Assembly: GCA_009746045.1 (NCBI GenBank) | Contig: RPFO01000059.1 | Coordinates: 1,344,371 to 1,408,370 of the forward strand | Origin: Mesostigma viride | Taxonomy: Eukaryota; Streptophyta; Mesostigmatophyceae; Mesostigmatales; Mesostigmataceae | DNA: 64,000 bases | Reading direction: 5' to 3' | In this document: positions 1 through 15,500 of the stretch, one piece after another | Numbering within the stretch: the first letter of the stretch is position 1 | Layout of the letters: each line of letters opens with the position of its first letter | Notes under the pieces: generated by a model | Seen by the model: only the letters and a program-made list of their open reading frames with translations | The model's database searches: none | Told to the model about the DNA's origin: nothing | Translations under genes and position numbers: made by a program

Positions 1-287
1 TGTGTGTTACTTAGGTGTGTTCTGTGTGTGTTGCGTGTGTGTGATTGTGTGTCTTGGGTGTGTGTTGGGTGTCTTGTGTGTTGGTGTCTTGTTTTTAGGT
101 TGTGGTGTGTGTCTTGGGTGCAAACATAGCGTGTGTGTGTTGGGTGTGTTGTTCGTGTGTGTATGAAAATATAGAAAATTGTTATGTTTGACGATAGTCA
201 TAGTGTACTACTAAAAAACTTGTACATACATATGCTGGAATGATTTTCTTTTACTATTCCATTCACTATTGCTTATTTCTTCAAACA
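1..287. other. GT-rich left flank of the minisatellite, no gene seen
   Basis: Bases 1-165 are a degenerate run of GTGT, TTGGGTGT and TCTTGGGTG words. Bases 166-287 are AT-rich and unique-looking. No gene is supported; the short ORFs come from the GT repeat. The other side of the array (20317-20480) is CA-rich, so the array is bordered by simple sequence of opposite strand sense. Confidence 0.6.
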
Positions 288-678
288 TGTACATGCACGC
301 AAGGGGCGGCTGCACACACACGTACACACACCGAGCACGCAAGGAGCGACTGCACTCACATGTACACACACCATGCACGCAAGGGCCGGATGCACACACA
401 CGTACACACACCATGCACGAAAGGGCCGGCATGCACACACACGTACATCCACCGCGCACGCAAGGGGCAAGTGCACACACACGTACATCCACCGCGCACG
501 CAAGGAGCGACTGCACTCACATGTACACACACCATGCACGCAAGGGGCGGTTGCACACACACGTACATACACCATGCACGCAAGGGGCCGGCTGCACTCA
601 CATGTACATACACCATGCACGCAAGGGGCGGCTGCACACACATGTACATACACCATGCACGCAAGGGGCCGGCTGCAC

Positions 679-1158
679 TCACATGTACATACACCATGCA
701 CGCAAGGGGCGGCTGCACACACGTGTAAATACACCGCGCATGCAAGGGGCGGCTGCACACACACGTACACACACCATGCACGCAAGGGGCAACTGCACAC
801 ACACGTACACACACCATGCACGCAAGGAGCGACTGCACACACACGTACATACACCGCGCACGCAAGGGGCGGCTGCACACACACGTACACACACCATGCA
901 CGCAAGGAGCGACTGCACTCACATGTACATACACCATGCACGCAAGGGGCGGCTGCACACACGTGTAAATACACCGCGCATGCAAGGGGCGGCTGCACAC
1001 ACACGTACACACACCATGCACGCAAGGGGCAACTGCACACACACGTACACACACCATGCACGCAAGGAGCGACTGCACACACACGTACATACACCGCGCA
1101 CGCAAGGGGCGGCTGCACACACACGTACACACACCATGCACGCAAGGAGCGACTGCAC
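679..1158. repeat. 240-bp higher-order repeat, two adjacent copies
   Basis: Bases 679-918 and 919-1158 read essentially the same. Each holds six 40-bp units in the same order of variants, including one marked by GTGTAAAT. A similar block recurs near 3216-3690. This shows multi-unit duplication inside the array. Confidence 0.85.
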
Positions 1159-3535
1159 TCACATGCACATACACCGCGCACGCAAGGGGCGGCTGCACTC
1201 ACATGTACATACACCATGCACGCAAGGGGCGGCTGCACACACGTGTAAATACACCGCGCATGCAAGGGGCGGCTGCACACACACGTACACACACCATGCA
1301 CGCAAGGGCCGGCATGCACACACACGTACACACACCATGCACGCAAGGGGCGAGTGCACGCACACTTACACATACACCGCGCACGCAAGGGGCGGCTGCA
1401 CACACACGTACACACACCATGCACGCAAGGGGCAACTGCACACACACGTACACACACCATGCACGCTTGGGGCGACGGCACTCACATGTACATACACCAC
1501 GCACGCAAGGGACGCCTGCACACACACGTACATCCACCGCGCACGCAAGGGGCGAGTGCACACACACGTACATCCACCGCGCACGCAAGGGGCGAGTGCA
1601 CACACACGTAATCCACCGCGCACGCAAGGGGCGAGTGCACACACACGTACATCCACCGCGCACGCAAGGGGCAACTGCACACACACGTACACACACCGCG
1701 CACGCAAGGGGCGGCATGCACACACACGTACACACACCATGCACGCAAGGAGCGACTGCACACACACGTACATACACCGCGCACGCAAGGGGCAAGTGCA
1801 CACACACGTAGATCCACCGCGCACGCAAGGAGCGACTGCACTCACATGTACACACACCATGCACGCAAGGGGCGAGTGCACGCACACTTACACATACACC
1901 GCGCATGCAAGGGGCGGCTGCACACACACGTACATCCACCGCGCACGCAAGGAGCGACTGCACGCACACGTACATCCACCATGCACGCAAGGAGCGGCTG
2001 CACTCACATGTACATACACCGCGCATGCAAGGGCGGTTGCACACACACGTACACACACCATGCACGCAAGGGGCGAGTGCACGCACACTTACACACACAC
2101 CGCGCACGCAAGGGACGCCTGCACACACACGTACATCCACCATGCACGCAAGGAGCGACTGCACACACACGTACATCCACCATGCACGCAAGGGGCGGCT
2201 GCACACACACGTACACACACCATGCACGCAAGGGCCGGCATGCACACACACGTACATCCACCGCGCACGCAAGGGGCAACTGCACACACATGTACACACA
2301 CCGCGCACGCTTGGGGCGGCTGCACTCACATGTACACACACCGCGCACGCAAGGGCCGGCTGCACACACACTTACACTCACCATGCACGCATGGGGCGGC
2401 TGCACACACACGTACACACACCGCGCACGCAAGGGACGGCTGCACACACACGTACATACACCGCGCACGCAAGGGGCGGCTGCACACACACCTACATACA
2501 CCATGCACGCAAGGGGCGGCTACACACACATGTACATCCACCGCGCACGCAAGGGGCGAGTGCACACACACGTACACACACCGCGCACGCAAGGGGCGGC
2601 TGCACCCACATGTACACACACCATGCACGCAAGGACAAGGATGAACACACATCTACACACACCATGCACGCAAGGGCCGGCTGCACACACACTTACACAC
2701 ACAATGCACGCTTGGGGCAACGGCACACACACGTACATACACTGCGCACGCAAGGGGCAACTGCACACACACGTACACCACCATGCACGGAAGGGACGGC
2801 TGCACTCACATGTACATCCACAGCGCAACCACGGGGCGGCTGCACACACACTTACATACACCATGCACGCAAGGGGCGGCTGCACACACATGTACATCCA
2901 CCGCGCACGCAAGGGGCGAGTGCACACACACGTACACACACCGCGCACGCAAGGGGCGGCTGCACACACACGTACACACACCATGCACGCAATTGCTGGC
3001 ATGCAAACACCCACTGCCCGCACATGTACATCCACCGCGCACGCAAGGGGCGCCTGCACCCACATGTACATACACCATGCACGCAAGGACAAGGATGACA
3101 CACATGTACACACACCATGCACGCAAGGGCCGGCTGCACACACACGTACATACACCATGCACGCAAGGGCCGGCATGCACACACACGTACATACACTGCG
3201 CACGCAAGGGGCAACTGCACACACGTGTAAATACACCGCGCATGCAAGGGGCGGCTGCACACACACGTACACACACCATGCACGCAAGGGGCAACTGCAC
3301 ACACACGTACACACACCATGCACGCAAGGAGCGACTGCACACACACGTACATACACCGCGCACGCAAGGGGCGGCTGCACACACACGTACACACACCATG
3401 CACGCAAGGAGCGACTGCACTCACATGTACATACACCATGCACGCAAGGGCGGCTGCACACACGTGTAAATACACCGCGCATGCAAGGGGCGGCTGCACA
3501 CACACGTACACACACCATGCACGCAAGGGGCAACT

Positions 3536-6500
3536 GCACACACACGTACACACACCATGCACGCAAGGAGCGACTGCACACACACGTACATACACCGCGC
3601 ACGCAAGGGGCGGCTGCACACACACGTACACACACCATGCACGCAAGGAGCGACTGCACTCACATGCACATACACCGCGCACGCAAGGGCGAGTGCACTC
3701 ACATGTACATACACCATGCACGCAAGGGGCGGCTGCACACACGTGTAAATACACCGCGCATGCAAGGGGCGGCTGCACACACACGTACACACACCATGCA
3801 CGCAAGGGCCGGCATGCACACACACGTACACACACCATGCACGCAAGGGGCGAGTGCACGCACACTTACACATACACCGCGCACGCAAGGGGCGGCTGCA
3901 CACACACGTACACACACCATGCACGCAAGGGGCAACTGCACACACACGTACACACACCATGCACGCTGGGGCGACGGCACTCACATGTACATACACCACG
4001 CACGCAAGGGACGCCTGCACACACACGTACATCCACCGCGCACGCAAGGGGCGAGTGCACACACACGTACATCCACCGCGCACGCAAGGGGCGAGTGCAC
4101 ACACACGTACATCCACCGCGCACGCAAGGGGCGAGTGCACACACACGTACATCCACCGCGCACGCAAGGGGCAACTGCACACACACGTACACACACCGCG
4201 CACGCAAGGGGCGGCATGCACACACACGTACACACACCATGCACGCAAGCAGCGACTGCACACACACGTACATACACCGCGCATGCAAGGGGCGGCTGCA
4301 CACACACGTACACACACCATGCACGCAAGGGCCGGCATGCACACACACGTACATACACCGCGCACGCAAGGGGCGGCTGCACACACACGTACATACACCG
4401 CGCACGCAAGGGGCGGCTGCACACACACGTACACACACCATGCACGCAAGGGGCAACTGCACACACACGTACATCCACCGCGCACGCAAGGGGCAAGTGC
4501 ACACACACGTAGATCCACCGCGCACGCAAGGAGCGACTGCACTCACATGTACACACACCATGCACGCAAGGGGCGAGTGCACGCACACTTACACATACAC
4601 CGCGCATGCAAGGGGCGGCTGCACACACACGTACATCCACCGCGCACGCAAGGAGCGACTGCACGCACACTTACACACACACCGCGCACGCAAGGGGCGA
4701 CTGCACACACACGTACATCCACCATGCACGCAAGGAGCGGCTGCACTCACATGTACATACACCGCGCATGCAAGGGGCGGTTGCACACACACGTACACAC
4801 ACCATGCACGCAAGGGGCGAGTGCACGCACACTTACACACACACCGCGCACGCAAGGGACGCCTGCACACACACGTACATCCACCATGCACGCAAGGAGC
4901 GACTGCACACACACGTACATCCACCATGCACGCAAGGGGCGGCTGCACACACACGTACACACACCATGCACGCAAGGGCCGGCATGCACACACACGTACA
5001 TCCACCGCGCACGCAAGGGGCAACTGCACACACATGTACACACACCGCGCACGCTTGGGGCGGCTGCACTCACATGTACACACACCGCGCACGCAAGGGC
5101 CGGCTGCACACACACTTACACTCACCATGCACGCATGGGGCGGCTGCACACACACGTACACACACCGCGCACGCAAGGGACGGCTGCACACACACGTACA
5201 TACACCGCGCACGCAAGGGGCGGCTGCACACACACCTACATACACCATGCACGCAAGGGGCGGCTACACACACATGTACATCCACCGCGCACGCAAGGGG
5301 CGAGTGCACACACACGTACACACACCGCGCACGCAAGGGGCGGCTGCACCCACATGTACACACACCATGCACGCAAGGACAAGGATGAACACACATCTAC
5401 ACACACCATGCACGCAAGGGCCGGCTGCACACACACTTACACACACAATGCACGCTTGGGGCAACGGCACACACACGTACATACACTGCGCACGCAAGGG
5501 GCAACTGCACACACACGTACACACACCATGCACGGAAGGGACGGCTGCACTCACATGTACATCCACAGCGCAACCACGGGGCGGCTGCACACACACTTAC
5601 ATACACCATGCACGCAAGGGGCGGCTGCACACACATGTACATCCACCGCGCACGCAAGGGGCGAGTGCACACACACGTACACACACCGCGCACGCAAGGG
5701 GCGGCTGCACACACACGTACACACACCATGCACGCAATTGCTGGCATGCAAACACACCCACTGCCCGCACATGTACATCCACCGCGCACGCAAGGGGCGC
5801 CTGCACCCACATGTACATACACCATGCACGCAAGGACAAGGATGAACACACATCTGCACACACCATGCACGCAAGGGCCGGCTGCACACACACGTACATA
5901 CACCATGCACGCAAGGGGCGGCTGCACACACACGTACATACACTGCGCACGCAAGGGGCAACTGCACACACACGTACACACCATGCACGGAAGGGACGGC
6001 TGCACTCACATGTACATCCACCGCGCAACCACGGGGCGGCTGCACACACACGTACATACACCGCGCACGCAAGGGGCGGCTGCACACACACGTACATACA
6101 CCGCGCACGCAAGGGGCGGCTGCACACACACGTACACACACCTTGCACGCAATTGCCGGCATGCACACACACGTACATCCACCGCGCACGCAAGGGGCAA
6201 CTGCCCACACATGTACACACACCGCGCACGCAAGGGCCGGCTGCACACACACGTACATACACCGCGCACGCAAGGGGCAACTGCACACACACGTACACAC
6301 ACATGCACGCAAGGGCCGGCTGCACTCACATGTACACACACCATGCACGCAAGGGCCGGCTGCACACACACTTACACACACAATGCACGCTTGGGGCAAC
6401 GGCACTCACATGTACATACACCATGCACGCAAGGGGCGGCTGCACACACACGTACACACACCATGCACGCAAGGAGCGACTTCACGCACAGGTACACACA

Positions 6501-9500
6501 CCATGCACGCAAGGTTCGGCTGCACACACATGTACATCCACCGCGCACGCAAGGGGCGAGTGCAAACACATGTACATACACCGCGCACGCAAGGGGCAAC
6601 TGCCCACACATGTACATCCACCGCGCACGCAAGGGGCGGCTGCACACACGTGTACATCCACCGCGCACGCAAGGGGCGGCTGCACACACACGTACACACA
6701 CCATGCACGCAAGGGCCGGCATGCACACACAGTACACACACCGCGCACGCAAGGGGCGGCTGCACACACACGTACATACACTGCGCACGCAAGGGGCTGC
6801 TGCACACACACTTACACTCACCATGCACGCAAGGTCCGGCTGCACACACACGTACACACACCATGCACGCAAGGGCCGGCATGCACACACACGTACACAC
6901 ACCATGCACGCAAGGGGCAACTGCACACACATGTACACACACCACGCACGCAAGGGGCGGCTGCACACACACGTACACACACCATGCACGCAAGGGCCGG
7001 CTGCACACACACGTACATACACCGCGCACGCAAGGGCGGCTGCACACACACGTACATACACCATGCACGCAAGGGGCGGCTGCACACACATGTACATCCA
7101 CCGCGCACGCAAGGGGCGAGTGCACACACACGTACACACACCGCGCACGCAAGGGGCGGCTGCACACACACGTACACACCATGCACGGAAGGGACGGCTG
7201 CACTCACATGTACATCCACCGCGCAACCACGGGGCGGCTGCACACACACGTACATCCACCGCGCACGCAAGGGGCGGCTGCACACACATGTACACACACC
7301 ATGCACGCAAGGACAAGGATGCACACACATGTACACACACCCTGCACGCAAGGGGCGGCTGCACACACACGTACACACACCGCGCACGCAAGGGGCGGCT
7401 GCACCCACATGTACATACACCATGCACGCAAGGACAAGGATGCACACACATGTACACACACCATGCACGCAAGGGGCGGCTGCACACACACGTACATACA
7501 CAATGCACGGTTGGGGCGACGGCACTCACATGTACATACACCATGCACGCAAGGACAAGGATGCAACCGCATGTACATACACCGAGCACGCAAGGGGCGG
7601 CTGCACACACATGTACATACACCATGCACGCAAGGGGCGGCTGCACACACATGTACATCCACCGCGCACGCAAGGGGCGAGTGCACACACACGTACACAC
7701 ACCGCGCACGCAAGGGGCGGCTGCACACACACGTACACACACCATGCACGCAATTGCCGGCATGCACACACACGTACATCCACCGCGCACGCAAGGGGCA
7801 ACTGCACACACATGTACACACACCGCGCACGCTTGGGGCGGCTGCACTCACATGTACATACACCGCGCACGCAAGGGGCGGCTGCACACACACGTACACA
7901 CACCATGCACGCAATTGCTGGCATGCACACACACCCACTGCCCGCACATGTACATCCACCGCGCACGCAAGGGGCGCCTGCACCCACATGTACATACACC
8001 ATGCACGCAAGGACAAGGATGAACACACACGTACATACACCATGCACGCAAGGGCCGGCATGCACACACACGTACATACACTGCGCAAACAAGGGGCAAC
8101 TGCACACACACGTACACACCATGCACGGAAGGGACGGCTGCACTTACATGTACATCCACCGCGCAACCACGGGGCGGCTGCACACACACGTACATACACC
8201 GCGCACGCAAGGGGCGGCTGCACACACACGTACATACACCGCGCACGCAAGGGGCGGCTGCACACACACGTACACACACCTTGCACGCAATTGCCGGCAT
8301 GCACACACACGTACATCCACCGCGCACGCAAGGGGCAACTGCCCACACATGTACACACACCGCGCACGCAAGGGCCGGCTGCACACACACGTACATACAC
8401 CGCGCACGCAAGGGGCAACTGCACACACACGTACACACACCATGCACGCAAGGGCCGGCTGCACTCACATGTACACACACCATGCACGCAAGGGCCGGCT
8501 GCACACACACTTACACACACAATGCACGCTTGGGGCAACGGCACTCACATGTACATACACCATGCACGCAAGGGGCGGCTGCACACACATGTACACACAC
8601 CATGCACGCAAGGAGCGACTTCACGCACAGGTACACACACCATGCACGCAAGGTTCGGCTGCACACACATGTACATCCACCGCGCACGCAAGGGGCGAGT
8701 GCAAACACATGTACATACACCGCGCACGCAAGGGCCGGCTGCACTCAATTGTACATACACCGCCCATGCAAGGGGCGGCTGCACACACACGTACACACAC
8801 CGCGCACGCAAGGGACGGCTGCACACACACGTACATACACCGCGCACGCAAGGGGCGGCTGCACACACACGTACATACACCATGCACGCAAGGGGCGGCT
8901 GCACACACACTTACACTCACCATGCACGCAAGGGGCGGCTGCACACACACGTACACACACCGCGCACGCAAGGGACGGCTGCACACACACGTACATACAC
9001 CGCGCACGCAAGGGGCGGCTGCACTTACATGTACACACACCACGCACGCAAGGGGCGGCTGCACACACACGTACATACACCGCCCACGCAAGGACCGGCT
9101 CCACTCACATGTACATCCACCGCGCAACCACGGGGCGGCTGCACACACACGTACATACACCGCGCACGCAAGGGGCGGCTGCACACACACGTACATACAC
9201 CGCGCACGCAAGGGGCGGCTGCACTCACATGTACGTACACCGCGCACGCAAGGGGCAACTGCCCGCACATGTACATCCACCGCGCACGCAAGGGGCGCCT
9301 GCACCCACATGTACCTACACCATGCACACAAGGACAAGGATGAACACACATGTACATACACCGCGCACGCAAGGGGCGGCTGCACACACACGTACACACA
9401 CCATGCACGCAAGGGCCGGCATGCACACACACGTACATCCACCGCGCACGCAAGGGGCAACTGCACACACATGTACACACACCGCGCACGCTTGGGGCGG

Positions 9501-12500
9501 CTGCACTCACATGTACACACACCGCGCACGCAAGGGCCGGCTGCAGACACACTTACACTCACCATGCACGCATGGGGCGGCTGCACACACACGTACACAC
9601 ACCGCGCACGCAAGGGACGGCTGCACACACACGTACATACACCGCGCACGCAAGGGGCGGCTGCACACACACGTACATACACCATGCACGCAAGGGGCGG
9701 CTGCACACACATGTACATCCACCGCGCACGCAAGGGGCAAGTGCACACACACGTACACACACCGCGCACGCAAGGGGCGGCTGCACACACACGTACACAC
9801 ACCATGCACGCAATTGCCGGCATGCACACACGTACATCCACCGCGCACGCAAGGGGCAACTGCACACACATGTACACACACCGCGCACGCTTGGGGCGGC
9901 TGCACTCACATGTACATACACTGCGCACGCAAGGGGCTGCTGCACACACACTTACACTCACCGTGCACGCATGGGGCGGCTGCACACACACGTACACACA
10001 CCGCGCACGCAAGGGGCGGCTGCACACACACGTACATATTACACCGCGCACACAAGGGGCGGCTGCACTCACATGTACATCCACCGCGCAACCACGGGGC
10101 GGCTGCACACTCACGTACATACACCGCGCACGCAAGGGGCTGCTGCACACACACTTACACACACAATGCACGCTTGGGGCGACGGCACTCACATGTACAT
10201 ACACCGCGCATGCAAGGGGTGGCTGCACACACACGTACACACACCATGCACGCAAGGAGCGACTGCACACACACGTACATACACCGCGCACGCAAGGGGC
10301 GGCTGCACACACACGTACACACACCATGCACGCAAGGAGCGACTGCACTCACATGCACATACACCGCGCACGCAAGGGGCGAGTGCACTCACATGTACAT
10401 ACACCATGCACGCAAGGGGCGGCTGCACACACGTGTAAATACACCGCGCATGCAAGGGGCGGCTGCACACACACGTACACACACCATGCACGCAAGGGCC
10501 GGCATGCACACACACGTACACACACCATGCACGCAAGGGGCGAGTGCACGCACACTTACACATACACCGCGCACGCAAGGGGCGGCTGCACACACACGTA
10601 CACACACCATGCACGCAAGGGGCAACTGCACACACACGTACACACACCATGCACGCTTGGGGCGACGGCACTCACATGTACATACACCACGCACGCAAGG
10701 GACGCCTGCACACACACGTACATCCACCGCGCACGCAAGGGGCGAGTGCACACACACGTACATCCACCGCGCACGCAAGGGGCGAGTGCACACACACGTA
10801 CATCCACCGCGCACGCAAGGGGCGAGTGCACACACACGTACATCCACCGCGCACGCAAGGGGCAACTGCACACACACGTACACACACCGCGCACGCAAGG
10901 GGCGGCATGCACACACACGTACACACACCATGCACGCAAGCAGCGACTGCACACACACGTACATACACCGCGCATGCAAGGGGCGGCTGCACACACACGT
11001 ACACACACCATGCACGCAAGGGCCGGCATGCACACACACGTACATACACCGCGCACGCAAGGGGCGGCTGCACACACACGTACATACACCGCGCACGCAA
11101 GGGGCGGCTGCACACACACGTACACACACCATGCACGCAAGGGGCAACTGCACACACACGTACATCCACCGCGCACGCAAGGGGCAAGTGCACACACACG
11201 TAGATCCACCGCGCACGCAAGGAGCGACTGCACTCACATGTACACACACCATGCACGCAAGGGGCGAGTGCACGCACACTTACACATACACCGCGCATGC
11301 AAGGGGCGGCTGCACACACACGTACATCCACCGCGCACGCAAGGAGCGACTGCACGCACACTTACACACACACCGCGCACGCAAGGGGCGACTGCACACA
11401 CACGTACATCCACCATGCACGCAAGGAGCGGCTGCACTCACATGTACATACACCGCGCATGCAAGGGGCGGTTGCACACACACGTACACACACCATGCAC
11501 GCAAGGGGCGAGTGCACGCACACTTACACACACACCGCGCACGCAAGGGACGCCTGCACACACACGTACATCCACCATGCACGCAAGGAGCGACTGCACA
11601 CACACGTACATCCACCATGCACGCAAGGGGCGGCTGCACACACACGTACACACACCATGCACGCAAGGGCCGGCATGCACACACACGTACATCCACCGCG
11701 CACGCAAGGGGCAACTGCACACACATGTACACACACCGCGCACGCTTGGGGCGGCTGCACTCACATGTACACACACCGCGCACGCAAGGGCCGGCTGCAC
11801 ACACACTTACACTCACCATGCACGCATGGGGCGGCTGCACACACACGTACACACACCGCGCACGCAAGGGACGGCTGCACACACACGTACATACACCGCG
11901 CACGCAAGGGGCGGCTGCACACACACCTACATACACCATGCACGCAAGGGGCGGCTACACACACATGTACATCCACCGCGCACGCAAGGGGCGAGTGCAC
12001 ACACACGTACACACACCGCGCACGCAAGGGGCGGCTGCACCCACATGTACACACACCATGCACGCAAGGACAAGGATGAACACACATCTACACACACCAT
12101 GCACGCAAGGGCCGGCTGCACACACACTTACACACACAATGCACGCTTGGGGCAACGGCACACACACGTACATACACTGCGCACGCAAGGGGCAACTGCA
12201 CACACACGTACACACACCATGCACGGAAGGGACGGCTGCACTCACATGTACATCCACAGCGCAACCACGGGGCGGCTGCACACACACTTACATACACCAT
12301 GCACGCAAGGGGCGGCTGCACACACATGTACATCCACCGCGCACGCAAGGGGCGAGTGCACACACACGTACACACACCGCGCACGCAAGGGGCGGCTGCA
12401 CACACACGTACACACACCATGCACGCAATTGCTGGCATGCAAACACACCCACTGCCCGCACATGTACATCCACCGCGCACGCAAGGGGCGCCTGCACCCA

Positions 12501-15500
12501 CATGTACATACACCATGCACGCAAGGACAAGGATGAACACACATCTACACACACCATGCACGCAAGGGCCGGCTGCACACACACGTACATACACCATGCA
12601 CGCAAGGGCCGGCATGCACACACACGTACATACACTGCGCACGCAAGGGGCAACTGCACACACACGTACACACCATGCACGGAAGGGACGGCTGCACTCA
12701 CATGTACATCCACCGCGCAACCACGGGGCGGCTGCACACACACGTACATACACCGCGCACGCAAGGGGCGGCTGCACACACACGTACATACACCGCGCAC
12801 GCAAGGGGCGGCTGCACACACACGTACACACACCTTGCACGCAATTGCCGGCATGCACACACACGTACATCCACCGCGCACGCAAGGGGCAACTGCCCAC
12901 ACATGTACACACACCGCGCACGCAAGGGCCGGCTGCACACACACGTACATACACCGCGCACGCAAGGGGCAACTGCACACACACGTACACACACCATGCA
13001 CGCAAGGGCCGGCTGCACTCACATGTACACACACCATGCACGCAAGGGCCGGCTGCACACACACTTACACACACAATGCACGCTTGGGGCAACGGCACTC
13101 ACATGTACATACACCATGCACGCAAGGGGCGGCTGCACACACACGTACACACACCATGCACGCAAGGAGCGACTTCACGCACAGGTACACACACCATGCA
13201 CGCAAGGTTCGGCTGCACACACATGTACATCCACCGCGCACGCAAGGGGCGAGTGCAAACACATGTACATACACCGCGCACGCAAGGGGCAACTGCCCAC
13301 ACATGTACATCCACCGCGCACGCAAGGGGCGGCTGCACACACGTGTACATCCACCGCGCACGCAAGGGGCGGCTGCACACACACGTACACACACCATGCA
13401 CGCAAGGGCCGGCATGCACACACAGTACACACACCGCGCACGCAAGGGGCGGCTGCACACACACGTACATACACTGCGCACGCAAGGGGCTGCTGCACAC
13501 ACACTTACACTCACCATGCACGCAAGGTCCGGCTGCACACACACGTACACACACCATGCACGCAAGGGCCGGCATGCACACACACGTACACACACCATGC
13601 ACGCAAGGGGCAACTGCACACACATGTACACACACCACGCACGCAAGGGGCGGCTGCACACACACGTACACACACCATGCACGCAAGGGCCGGCTGCACA
13701 CACACGTACATACACCGCGCACGCAAGGGGCGGCTGCACACACACGTACATATACACCATGCACGCAAGGGGCGGCTGCACACACATGTACATCCACCGC
13801 GCACGCAAGGGGCGAGTGCACACACACGTACACACACCGCGCACGCAAGGGGCGGCTGCACACACACGTACACACCATGCACGGAAGGGACGGCTGCACT
13901 CACATGTACATCCACCGCGCAACCACGGGGCGGCTGCACACACACGTACATCCACCGCGCACGCAAGGGGCGGCTGCACACACATGTACACACACCATGC
14001 ACGCAAGGACAAGGATGCACACACATGTACACACACCCTGCACGCAAGGGGCGGCTGCACACACACGTACACACACCGCGCACGCAAGGGGCGGTGCACA
14101 CATGTACATACACCATGCACGCAAGGACAAGGATGCACACACATGTACACACACCATGCACGCAAGGGGCGGCTGCACACACACGTACATACACAATGCA
14201 CGGTTGGGGCGACGGCACTCACATGTACATACACCATGCACGCAAGGACAAGGATGCACACGCATGTACATACACCGCGCACGCAAGGGGCGGCTGCACA
14301 CACATGTACATACACCATGCACGCAAGGGGCGGCTGCACACACATGTACATCCACCGCGCACGCAAGGGGCGAGTGCACACACACGTACACACACCGCGC
14401 ACGCAAGGGGCGGCTGCACACACACGTACACACACCATGCACGCAATTGCCGGCATGCACACACACGTACATCCACCGCGCACGCAAGGGGCAACTGCAC
14501 ACACATGTACACACACCGCGCACGCTTGGGGCGGCTGCACTCACATGTACATACACTGCGCACGCAAGGGGCGGCTGCACACACACGTACACACACCATG
14601 CACGCAATTGCTGGCATGCACACACACCCACTGCCCGCACATGTACATCCACCGCGCACGCAAGGGGCGCCTGCACCCACATGTACATACACCATGCACG
14701 CAAGGACAAGGATGAACACACACGTACATACACCATGCACGCAAGGGCCGGCATGCACACACACGTACATACACTGCGCAAACAAGGGGCAACTGCACAC
14801 ACACGTACACACCATGCACGGAAGGGACGGCTGCACTTACATGTACATCCACCGCGCAACCACGGGGCGGCTGCACACACACGTACATACACCGCGCACG
14901 CAAGGGGCGGCTGCACACACACGTACATACACCGCGCACGCAAGGGGCGGCTGCACACACACGTACACACACCTTGCACGCAATTGCCGGCATGCACACA
15001 CACGTACATCCACCGCGCACGCAAGGGGCAACTGCCCACACATGTACACACACCGCGCACGCAAGGGCCGGCTGCACACACACGTACATACACCGCGCAC
15101 GCAAGGGGCAACTGCACACACACGTACACACACCATGCACGCAAGGGCCGGCTGCACTCACATGTACACACACCATGCACGCAAGGGCCGGCTGCACACA
15201 CACTTACACACACAATGCACGCTTGGGGCAACGGCACTCACATGTACATACACCATGCACGCAAGGGGCGGCTGCACACACATGTACACACACCATGCAC
15301 GCAAGGAGCGACTTCACGCACAGGTACACACACCATGCACGCAAGGTTCGGCTGCACACACATGTACATCCACCGCGCACGCAAGGGGCGAGTGCAAACA
15401 CATGTACATACACCGCGCACGCAAGGGCCGGCTGCACTCAATTGTACATACACCGCCCATGCAAGGGGCGGCTGCACACACACGTACACACACCGCGCAC

